Of a stretch of DNA of 9,182 nucleotides, positions 1 through 5,813 are shown in pieces. The notes under the pieces were generated by a model. That model had not been told where the DNA came from and did not search any database. It saw only the letters and a list, made by a program, of their open reading frames with translations. Numbering within the stretch: position 1 is the stretch's first letter; every line of letters starts with the position of its first letter. The DNA comes from Candidatus Poseidoniaceae archaeon (GTDB taxonomy: Archaea > Thermoplasmatota > Poseidoniia > Poseidoniales > Poseidoniaceae). The position numbers were made by a program, and so were the translations under genes. The stretch covers positions 1-9,182 of the forward strand of contig JAKMFY010000292.1 in the NCBI GenBank assembly GCA_022425185.1, written 5' to 3'.

Positions 1-131
1 GTTCTTGTTCGAAGTCGTCTCTGATGAAAATTGCATCCGAGTGTCTCTGCGTTAAGGTCGAGAGTTATTTCATTCGCTATTGGGGAGGAAATGCGCCCAG
101 CGATAGTTGCTATTTGCATTCGATATCCCAT
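1..131 (-). CDS. Possible partial ORF running off the left edge, unknown product
   Basis: An open minus-strand frame starts with ATG at 131-129 and stays open to the left edge, giving about 43 codons beginning MGYRMQIATIAGRISS; a second ATG lies at 119. I do not recognise a family. A TATA-like stretch (AACAATATC on the minus strand, about 153-161) lies some 26 nt upstream, where an archaeal promoter for a leaderless mRNA would sit, which is the main support. A competing plus-strand frame (24-248) overlaps it and looks less like a protein. The gene is truncated, so length and domains cannot be judged; it may be a chance frame. Confidence 0.3.
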   Translation of the reverse strand, partial: MGYRMQIATIAGRISSPIANEITLDLNAETLGCNFHQRRLRTR

Positions 132-155
132 AAATCCAGGATTTTGGAAGCAGAT

Positions 156-172
156 ATTGTTCAACAAACAAT
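156..172 (-). terminator. Small AT-rich hairpin downstream of the two-helix membrane protein gene
   Basis: ATTGTT (156-161) and AACAAT (167-172) form a perfect 6-bp inverted repeat around a 5-nt loop, 11 nt past the stop codon of the minus-strand membrane protein gene. The stem is AT-rich and has no run of T after it, so terminator activity is doubtful. It also lies in the presumed promoter zone of the possible ORF at 131-1 and could equally be an operator-like site or chance. Confidence 0.2.
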
Positions 173-183
173 CCTTAACTGGA

Positions 184-447
184 TTAGATTTTGCCCAAAA
201 CCATTGATGCTTGGCCTGTATTGGGCTTTGTTCTTGCAACGATGTTAATCTGTTTCTTGTTGTCCTGAGATCTGTAAAGGAGTATTCCTAATGTCCCACA
301 AACCATTGGTGCAAAGAGCAACGGCATGAGTGCCGTTAACTGTGTTGCTGCAATGATTGTAAGGCCTAAGAAGCCTACAATACAACCTGCTGTTTTAGCG
401 GTTGAAAACTCTCTCTTCATGTCCGATAGTGTTCTGTCCATGCCCAT
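184..447 (-). CDS. Small two-helix membrane protein, unknown function
   Basis: This 87-codon ORF (85 if it starts at the second ATG, 441) encodes a short charged N-terminus (MDRTLSDMKREF), then an almost continuous hydrophobic stretch from about residue 20 to 58. It breaks into two transmembrane helices (about 22-38 and 40-58) around a short turn, followed by a polar, basic tail of about 29 residues (RSQDNKKQIN and onward). This predicts a membrane hairpin. I do not recognise the family. It lies 75 nt downstream of sdhB on the same strand, but a T-tract and a TATA-like box in between suggest its own promoter. The box centre (about 467) is 26 nt from the ATG at 441, which favours that start on a leaderless transcript. 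A role as an accessory subunit of succinate dehydrogenase can be imagined from position only. Coding status is likely but rests on hydrophobic pattern and promoter placement. Confidence 0.6.
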   Translation of the reverse strand: MGMDRTLSDMKREFSTAKTAGCIVGFLGLTIIAATQLTALMPLLFAPMVCGTLGILLYRSQDNKKQINIVARTKPNTGQASMVLGKI

Positions 448-460
448 TACATCATCTAAG

Positions 461-473
461 CGAGTATATTACC
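461..473 (-). promoter_or_regulatory. TATA-like box for the small membrane protein gene
   Basis: On the minus strand the sequence reads GGTAATATACTCG, an AT-rich core resembling an archaeal TATA box. Its centre is about 26 nt upstream of the ATG at 441 and 20 nt upstream of the ATG at 447. That spacing fits initiation at or next to the start codon. It lies between the sdhB stop and the small gene, so that gene may be transcribed separately from sdh. Confidence 0.4.
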
Positions 474-510
474 GTATGTTTCGGAGGGTACTGAAACTGG
501 TTTCTTTTGG

Positions 511-520
511 ATAAAAATTC
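511..520 (-). terminator. T-tract just after sdhB, possible archaeal terminator
   Basis: Immediately after the sdhB stop codon the minus strand reads GAATTTTTAT, with five consecutive T at 517-513. Archaeal RNA polymerase commonly terminates at T-rich stretches without a hairpin, and none is seen here. One run of five is short, so termination is likely partial at best. Confidence 0.3.
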
Positions 521-522
521 TA

Positions 523-1290
523 TCAGTATCGAACCTTCTTTCGAGTAATGGTTCTCCAAATTCGTTGCAATGGATCATAATATCGATCGACAACTCGTTC
601 TTTGAGCTGTATAATCGCATCATCTGTGATCTGAATTCCAGCAGGACAAACCTCTGTGCAACACTTTGTGATGTTACAGTATTCAATTCCAAATTCTTTC
701 TTAATTTCTGGAATTCGATCTTCTGTATCAAGCGGATGCATCTCATACTGTGCAAGTCGAACGAGATTTCTTGGTCCAGCAAAGTCGTCAAACATTTCGT
801 GATCTCTTAGAACGTGGCATGTGTTGACGCAAAGGAAACATTCAATGCACTCGCGGAATTGTTGTACCCGATCTGCTTCCATTTGGTTGAATTTCCAATT
901 CATTTCCTCTGGACCGTTAATCGGTGCAATTTTCTGAGCGATATCGTAGTTCCATTGAACGTCCGTAACGAGATCCTTAATGTGAGGGAATGCCTTCATC
1001 GGACGAATTTCAATGGGTTGTCCTTCAGGTGTTTCTGCCACAACATCACTCATGCGAGTCATACACATCAAGCGAGGACGCCCGTTGATTTCTGCTGAGC
1101 ATGATCCACACTTTCCTGCTTTACAGTTCCAGCGTACAGCCATGTCCGGTTCCTTTTCATGTTGAATACGATGTATACAATCGAGAACAACCATACCTTC
1201 ATCGAGAGTAATTTCATAATCTTCCAACGTTGTTTCTCCATCTTCACCACGAGCGACTTTGAATGCCTGCTTCTTTCCTTTCAATGACAT
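523..1290 (-). CDS. sdhB: Succinate dehydrogenase iron-sulfur subunit (SdhB)
   Basis: Electron-transfer subunit of complex II, passing electrons from the FAD in SdhA through three Fe-S clusters to the membrane anchor. The protein has 255 residues from the ATG at 1290; an in-frame GTG at 1293 would add one, and the numbering here includes it. An N-terminal plant-type ferredoxin domain carries C57, C62, C65 and C77 for the [2Fe-2S] centre (WNCKAGKCGSCSAE). The C-terminal ferredoxin domain has C149-x2-C152-x2-C155-x3-C159 and C206-x5-C212-x3-C216. By family precedent C149, C152, C155 and C216 bind the [4Fe-4S], and C159, C206 and C212 the [3Fe-4S] cluster. All expected ligands are present; C211 is an extra adjacent cysteine. 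The ATG shares its A with the sdhA stop (TGATG) and has a strong GGAGGTG ribosome site, indicating translational coupling. Fumarate reductase cannot be excluded by this subunit alone. Confidence 0.95.
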   Translation of the reverse strand: MSLKGKKQAFKVARGEDGETTLEDYEITLDEGMVVLDCIHRIQHEKEPDMAVRWNCKAGKCGSCSAEINGRPRLMCMTRMSDVVAETPEGQPIEIRPMKAFPHIKDLVTDVQWNYDIAQKIAPINGPEEMNWKFNQMEADRVQQFRECIECFLCVNTCHVLRDHEMFDDFAGPRNLVRLAQYEMHPLDTEDRIPEIKKEFGIEYCNITKCCTEVCPAGIQITDDAIIQLKERVVDRYYDPLQRIWRTITRKKVRY

Positions 1291-3146
1291 CACTTGCCAC
1301 CTCCTGCTTGTTCTTCAGCCCGTTCTGCAATCATATCTTTCACTTCTTTGATTGCATCTTTGAGATCATCTCTCATCTCTTCTACGGGTTCTTGTCGGAT
1401 CTTTACTTCTCCTTCTTCCATCCAAATGATGTTTAGAGTCTTACCCCAGTATTCATCCTCAGGTGTTGGCATGTCATCGCGAGTATGTCCTCCTCTGCTT
1501 TCCTCACGTGTGAGTGCGGCAAGAGCACATGCAATTGAAACGTCAGCCATGTTGATCAAGTCAAGAGCTTGGTGCCATCCAGAATTGTAGCGGCGAGATG
1601 TTCCAGGGAACGATGCCAGAGCCCGTTCTTTGAATGCCTTGAGTTCATCGAGAGCCTCTTCTAGTTCTTTCTTAGTACGAATGATTCCGACTTTGTTTTG
1701 CATCAATTCTCTCATTTCGTCATAAATGACTCCAGGATTTTCCCCACCTTCCTTGCTGAGAGGTTGAATCATTTCTTCAATCGCTTCTTGGACTTGAGCA
1801 TCATCGATTGATGGTTGAGCCAAATCCTTGGAACGCTTTGAGGCGAATTCACCAGCACGCTTTCCAAAAGTAATCAGATCCGATAGTGAGTTTCCACCGA
1901 GGCGGTTTGCTCCGTGTAATCCACTTGCTGCTTCTCCACAAGCATACAAACCCGGAACGGTTGATTCCTGAGTTTCTGCGTTTACGAGGATTCCTCCCAT
2001 GACGTAGTGAGCCGTTGGACCAACTTCCATCTTGTCTTTGGTAATGTCAACACCAGCCAATTCCATGAATTGATGATACATCGAAGGCAATTTCTTCTTG
2101 ATGGCTTCTGGACCACGGTGTGATATATCGAGGTATGCCCCTCCGTGTTCAGAGCCTCTTCCAGCACCGACTTCAGCCTTGATTGCCTTGGCAACAACGT
2201 CTCGGGTCAAGAGTTCTGGAGGTCGACGAACAGTTGCGAGTTTTCCGCTTACAACTTCTTCAACCCACTTATCCGATTCTTCAATAGTTTCTGCGTGATC
2301 ACCTTTGAACATTTCAGGGACATAATCGAACATGAAACGCTTCCCTTCGCTGTTGGTAAGGCGTCCACCCTCTCCACGGACTCCCTCTGTGACAAGGATT
2401 CCACGTACAGATGGAGGCCAAACCATTCCAGTAGGATGGAATTGAATAAATTCCATATCACGGAGTTCAGCACCAGCCCACATGGCAAGAGCATGGCCGT
2501 CTCCAGTATACTCCCAGGAACCAGAGCATACGCTCCAGCATCGAGTGATTCCACCAGTTGCAAGGATGACAGATTTTGCAGAGAATGCATGGAATTCACC
2601 GTCAACACGGGTGTAAGCAACACACCCTGTGACACGGTCTCCTTCTTTGAGAAGATGGCGAACAGTATATTCCATGAAGATGTCAATACCTTCGTGTATT
2701 CCACGTTCCTGGAGTGTACGGATGATTTCGAGTCCAGTTGAATCTCCAACGTGAGCGAGTCGGGGGAATGTGTGTCCTCCGAAGTTTCGCTGGTTGATGA
2801 GTTGCTTTGGAGTGCGGTCAAACACTGCACCCCATTGCTCGAGTTCGCGAACACGGTCAGGCGCTTCCTTTGCATGGTATTCAGCCATACGCCAATCAGC
2901 AAGCCACTTGCTTCCTTTCATGGTGTCATGGAAGTGAACTTTCCATCCATCACGAGGATCTGCGTTTTGCAAAGCGGCAGCACAACCTCCTTCGGCCATG
3001 ACAGTGTGTGCTTTTCCAAGAAGAGATTTTGTGATAATTGCGGTCTTAGCACCACTGCGTGCTGCTTCAATTGCAGCACGTAGACCGGCACCACCAGCAC
3101 CGATGACAATGACGTCATATTCATGTTTCATGTATTCTTCACTCAT
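1290..3146 (-). CDS. sdhA: Succinate dehydrogenase flavoprotein subunit (SdhA)
   Basis: Catalytic subunit of complex II, oxidising succinate to fumarate on covalently bound FAD at the membrane face. The protein has 618 residues, slightly longer than the roughly 590 of E. coli SdhA. It opens with a Rossmann dinucleotide motif ([13 protein letters not shown]16-G21). H47 in [11 protein letters not shown] matches the histidine that binds FAD covalently. Expected active-site residues are in place: H237 (QFHPTG), E259 (RGEGGR), R315 (LTRDVV), H380 (AHYVMGG) and R415 (GANRLGGNS). The C-terminal signature SRGGHTRDD (about 550-558) is also present, followed by a charged, Glu-rich tail. It starts 4 nt after the sdhC stop, and a GGGGTGA ribosome site overlaps that stop, supporting this ATG; M6 is a weaker alternative. 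It overlaps sdhB by one base. Succinate rather than fumarate as substrate is inferred from the Sdh1-like anchor and presumed aerobic lifestyle. Confidence 0.95.
   Translation of the reverse strand: MSEEYMKHEYDVIVIGAGGAGLRAAIEAARSGAKTAIITKSLLGKAHTVMAEGGCAAALQNADPRDGWKVHFHDTMKGSKWLADWRMAEYHAKEAPDRVRELEQWGAVFDRTPKQLINQRNFGGHTFPRLAHVGDSTGLEIIRTLQERGIHEGIDIFMEYTVRHLLKEGDRVTGCVAYTRVDGEFHAFSAKSVILATGGITRCWSVCSGSWEYTGDGHALAMWAGAELRDMEFIQFHPTGMVWPPSVRGILVTEGVRGEGGRLTNSEGKRFMFDYVPEMFKGDHAETIEESDKWVEEVVSGKLATVRRPPELLTRDVVAKAIKAEVGAGRGSEHGGAYLDISHRGPEAIKKKLPSMYHQFMELAGVDITKDKMEVGPTAHYVMGGILVNAETQESTVPGLYACGEAASGLHGANRLGGNSLSDLITFGKRAGEFASKRSKDLAQPSIDDAQVQEAIEEMIQPLSKEGGENPGVIYDEMRELMQNKVGIIRTKKELEEALDELKAFKERALASFPGTSRRYNSGWHQALDLINMADVSIACALAALTREESRGGHTRDDMPTPEDEYWGKTLNIIWMEEGEVKIRQEPVEEMRDDLKDAIKEVKDMIAERAEEQAGGGK
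1298..1304 (-). promoter_or_regulatory. Strong Shine-Dalgarno site for sdhB
   Basis: GGAGGTG on the minus strand lies 7 nt before the ATG at 1290, inside the last codons of sdhA. It is a near-perfect match to the archaeal anti-Shine-Dalgarno and decides the sdhB start at the TGATG stop-start overlap rather than further downstream. Confidence 0.75.
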
Positions 3147-3150
3147 CTAA

Positions 3151-3157
3151 TCACCCC
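3151..3157 (-). promoter_or_regulatory. Shine-Dalgarno site for sdhA overlapping the sdhC stop
   Basis: GGGGTGA on the minus strand contains the sdhC stop (TGA) and lies 4 nt before the sdhA ATG. Its GGTGA core pairs well with the archaeal anti-Shine-Dalgarno. The arrangement suggests re-initiation by ribosomes finishing sdhC, which would keep subunit output balanced. Confidence 0.65.
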
Positions 3158-3960
3158 AATATTACGAAGGCCATGTCGTTAATGTGCCCTTCAGCCACTG
3201 CAAGCGTCCACAAGTCGCCCAAGAATACGAACCCAAGGCTGGTCCAGAACCAAAAGCCGTGTGATCTGTTGAATACGCTGATTTTCTTGAAGAGTCTTCC
3301 ACGAAGTGCGGATATGCCACTGATCCAACGGTCGAGGCTACCGCCTGCAAGGTGTCGCAAAGCGTGACAAGAGGTGACATACATCGTCAACAAAAATGCT
3401 TCAGTACCCATGATAAATGTACCAAAGGAGAATCCCCACCCTTCATCGAAATGCAAAGTGTGTGTCACATCCCACCACTTGATGGCGATGATGATGATTG
3501 CAGCATAGAGGAAATATCTGTGAAGATTGTTGAAGATAAACAAGCGCTTTTCTCCACCATATCCAATTTTTTTGTTGATATCAGGTTCGTCAACCCAGCA
3601 AGCAGTTGGGCTTTGGAAGAACGTTCTGTAGTAGACTCGGCGCATGTAGTAACAGGTTCCACGGAATCCGAACGGAATCCAAAGAACAAGAATTGCAGCA
3701 TTAACCCATCCAGGATGATCCCATTCATTGAGGCCAAAAAGTTCCCATTCCAAGATATTAGGAGAGAAAATTGGTGACATGACCTTCGAACCTTCAAGTT
3801 CGTAAGAGATACTGTCTGGGAAGATAACGAGTCGCCATGCAGTGTAAATGAGCGCTGCAGTTAATGCGATACCCATTGCAAGTGGTTGTCTCCACCATTT
3901 GTCTATCCTATCTGTACGTCCCAAGCCGTTAATAACGGGAAGTTTGATGCCTTCGCCCAT
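3151..3960 (-). CDS. sdhC: Succinate dehydrogenase membrane anchor, single-subunit Sdh1-like (SdhC)
   Basis: Membrane anchor that receives electrons from SdhB and reduces quinone. The frame is open to an ATG at 4065 (304 codons; numbering below uses that ORF). I chose M36 (3960): a GGGAGG site lies 11 nt upstream, and the first 20 or so codons of the longer form use codons rare elsewhere here (ATA, GGG, CTA, AGA). About five hydrophobic helices are visible near residues 62-82, 117-135, 184-199, 213-232 and 271-290. Landmarks are RTDRIDKWWRQPL, FRGTCYYMRRVYYRTFFQSP, NNLHRYFLYAA and SCHALRHLAGG. These match, from memory, the anchor of actinobacterial Sdh1 rather than an SdhC/SdhD pair, and no sdhD is seen. 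C138, C156, H182, C233, H234 and H238 are possible cofactor ligands. A Rieske-type cluster has been described for mycobacterial Sdh1; homology of ligands here is inference. It starts 115 nt after the aldehyde dehydrogenase stop with no clear TATA box between. Confidence 0.88.
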   Translation of the reverse strand: MGEGIKLPVINGLGRTDRIDKWWRQPLAMGIALTAALIYTAWRLVIFPDSISYELEGSKVMSPIFSPNILEWELFGLNEWDHPGWVNAAILVLWIPFGFRGTCYYMRRVYYRTFFQSPTACWVDEPDINKKIGYGGEKRLFIFNNLHRYFLYAAIIIIAIKWWDVTHTLHFDEGWGFSFGTFIMGTEAFLLTMYVTSCHALRHLAGGSLDRWISGISALRGRLFKKISVFNRSHGFWFWTSLGFVFLGDLWTLAVAEGHINDMAFVILG

Positions 3961-4075
3961 GAGGTTCACGTCCTCCCAAATCTTGGGAATGGTCAATCCA
4001 GGGCCTTGGGGTCTTTGAGGTTGGCCCTTTAGCCCTATGTCATTTCTGCAACAAAATGAGGGCATAATCTAACGA

Positions 4076-5758
4076 TTAGACCAGTTCATTCCAGTCAACT
4101 TGTGCTTCAACCATTTCGACTTCTTCGACATCCATTTGTGCCAATTGAAGTTTTCCGGAGAGTTCATCGTTGACTGCATGCCAGTAAGAATAGGCTTCGA
4201 TGACCCAAATACCAGATTCACGTGTACCGTTTCCTGAGCCTTTGACACCTCCGAATGGGAGATGAGCTTCTGCGCCAGTAGTTGAATTGTTTATTCCAGT
4301 CATTCCTGCCTTGATCCCAGTCTTGAATCGATAAGCTTCCAATCGATCGTTTGTATAAATCGCAGAGGAGAGTCCGTATGGGCTAGCGTTGGCAAGGTGC
4401 AAAGCATGATCGAAATCGTTTGCTTTGCAAATGGTAACAGCAGGGCCAAAGACCTCTTCGTGGAAGCACTTCATGTCCTCGGTAACTTCTGTGAAAACGT
4501 GAGGCCACATGAAAACACCATCTTCTGCAGTTCCGTGGAAATTCGTTGGCTTGTTGTCGCTGGTGATTCGGCCTTGACCGAATATCTGCTTAGCACCGGA
4601 TTCAAGGCACATGTCGACGCCGATGAGGAAATCCTTAGCATACTTTTCAGAAAGCATTGGGCCGTAAAGAACACCGTCGTAGGCAAGCGAATCGCCAATC
4701 TTTGTTGCTTCGACCTTTGCCATAAATTTCGTCATGAATTCATCGTATACGTCCTTGTGGATAATGAGGTTTCCAAGCGATGTGCAACGTTGTCCAGCAG
4801 TTCCGAAAGCACCCCAGTACGCACCTTCTACAGCATTATCTAGGTTTGAACTTGGCATAACGACAAGAGGGTTCTTTCCTCCGAGTTCAAGAGAACATGA
4901 GACTAGGTTTCGTCCACAAACTTCACCAATCATCTTACCGACTTCTGTTGATCCAGTAAAGGAGATTTTGTTGACACGGCCTTCGTCGACTGCATCGACG
5001 AGGTACTGTCCTGCTCCGCTTCCTTTTCCATGAACCAAGTTGATAACACCGTCTGGTAATCCAGATTCATGCATGATTCGAGCAAGAGCAAAAGAGAGTA
5101 GAGGAGCGTCCTGTGGACTCTTCCAAACGCATGTGTTTCCACACATGATCGCTGGAATCATCTTCCAGAATGGAACGGCTGCAGGGAAGTTGCAAGCGTT
5201 GATGATTCCACAGACACCAAGAGGTCGTCGGTAAGTGAACAGTTCCTTGTCAGGCAATTCAGAATTGACTGTCTGACCATAGAGCCTTCTTCCTTCAGAT
5301 TGGAAGAAGAGGCATGTATCTATTGCCTCTTGAACAGATCCTGCCGATTCTTTCAGAGTCTTTCCAATCTCTCTGGTTTCTAATGCTACGATTGCATCTT
5401 TGTGTTCCTTGAGGAGCCTTCCCATGTTACCGATAATCTGTCCACGAGTTGGGGCGGGAGTTGCAGCCCATGAAGGGAACGCAGCGTGTGCGGCATCCAA
5501 AGCAGCATGAACATCATCTTTTGTTGAAAGAGGGAATGTTCCGAGCATATCATTGAGGATTGCAGGATTGCGTGATTCGAAGGTTGAACCATCGCTTGCT
5601 TCGGTCAACTGACCGTTGATAATGTTGAATCCCTTTACTGCGGGGCGGTTGTTTGGATTATTTGCTTCAAGGAAGGTAAGACCTGCTTCGAGTACGTGGA
5701 CCATGAACGTCCGAGTCCAACTCCCTCCATGAAGTCTACGATTGATTTTCATGCACAT
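4076..5758 (-). CDS. NAD(P)-dependent aldehyde dehydrogenase, substrate unassigned
   Basis: Cytosolic enzyme of the ALDH superfamily, oxidising an aldehyde to a carboxylate with NAD(P)+. The frame has 560 codons, longer than the usual 480-500 because of an N-terminal extension and an acidic C-terminal tail (MDVEEVEMVEAQ). The full catalytic set is visible: N190 in CNFP, K213 in VWKSP, the cofactor loop FTGSTEVG (267-274), general base E291 in LELGGKNP, nucleophile C325 in GTAGQRCTS, E435 in EEVFGPA, and PFGGVKGSG near 501-509. The segment with LYGQTVNSE and YRRPLGVCGIINA recalls semialdehyde dehydrogenases (ketoglutarate-semialdehyde type), but family level is as far as I can go. M19 (5704) is a plausible alternative start; the first codons use rare triplets. 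I kept 5758 because a TATA-like box is about 30 nt upstream. It runs in the direction of sdh, so a link to succinate formation is possible but not shown. Confidence 0.9.
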   Translation of the reverse strand: MCMKINRRLHGGSWTRTFMVHVLEAGLTFLEANNPNNRPAVKGFNIINGQLTEASDGSTFESRNPAILNDMLGTFPLSTKDDVHAALDAAHAAFPSWAATPAPTRGQIIGNMGRLLKEHKDAIVALETREIGKTLKESAGSVQEAIDTCLFFQSEGRRLYGQTVNSELPDKELFTYRRPLGVCGIINACNFPAAVPFWKMIPAIMCGNTCVWKSPQDAPLLSFALARIMHESGLPDGVINLVHGKGSGAGQYLVDAVDEGRVNKISFTGSTEVGKMIGEVCGRNLVSCSLELGGKNPLVVMPSSNLDNAVEGAYWGAFGTAGQRCTSLGNLIIHKDVYDEFMTKFMAKVEATKIGDSLAYDGVLYGPMLSEKYAKDFLIGVDMCLESGAKQIFGQGRITSDNKPTNFHGTAEDGVFMWPHVFTEVTEDMKCFHEEVFGPAVTICKANDFDHALHLANASPYGLSSAIYTNDRLEAYRFKTGIKAGMTGINNSTTGAEAHLPFGGVKGSGNGTRESGIWVIEAYSYWHAVNDELSGKLQLAQMDVEEVEMVEAQVDWNELV

Positions 5759-5784
5759 AAAAAGCGGATTTCTTCATCTAACTG

Positions 5785-5792
5785 TTTTAGTA
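5785..5792. promoter_or_regulatory. TATA-like box in the divergent promoter region
   Basis: The 55-nt gap between two divergent start codons contains TTTTAGTA on the plus strand (TACTAAAA on the minus). It is centred about 26 nt before the cdc48 ATG (5814) and about 30 nt before the aldehyde dehydrogenase ATG (5758), so it could serve either direction with little or no leader. A second AT-rich stretch (ATTTAGA, 5801-5807) may serve the minus direction. Matches to the archaeal consensus are modest. Confidence 0.35.
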
Positions 5793-5813
5793 CCCTGAGG
5801 ATTTAGACTACCC

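Noticed and set aside
24..248. Plus-strand 74-codon ORF at the left end
   Set aside because: No hydrophobic or domain pattern, no ribosome site, and it overlaps the 3' part of the better supported minus-strand membrane protein gene.
2145..2902. Long ORFs of about 200 codons on both strands inside sdhA
   Set aside because: They are out-of-frame shadows of sdhA, which accounts for every conserved motif in the region; their translations are Ser/Cys-rich with no domain.
3484..3500. Short GATGATGATGAT-like triplet run
   Set aside because: It simply encodes consecutive isoleucines of a membrane helix in sdhC; not a separate repeat element.
3352..3777. Plus-strand 141-codon ORF opposite sdhC
   Set aside because: Antisense shadow of the membrane anchor gene, with composition unlike a folded protein.
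3151..4075. Search for a second anchor gene (sdhD)
   Set aside because: No additional membrane ORF lies between the aldehyde dehydrogenase and sdhA; the single five-helix anchor accounts for the space.
4397..4843. Plus-strand 148-codon ORF opposite the aldehyde dehydrogenase
   Set aside because: Antisense shadow; the opposite strand encodes the catalytic Cys and cofactor motifs in this stretch.
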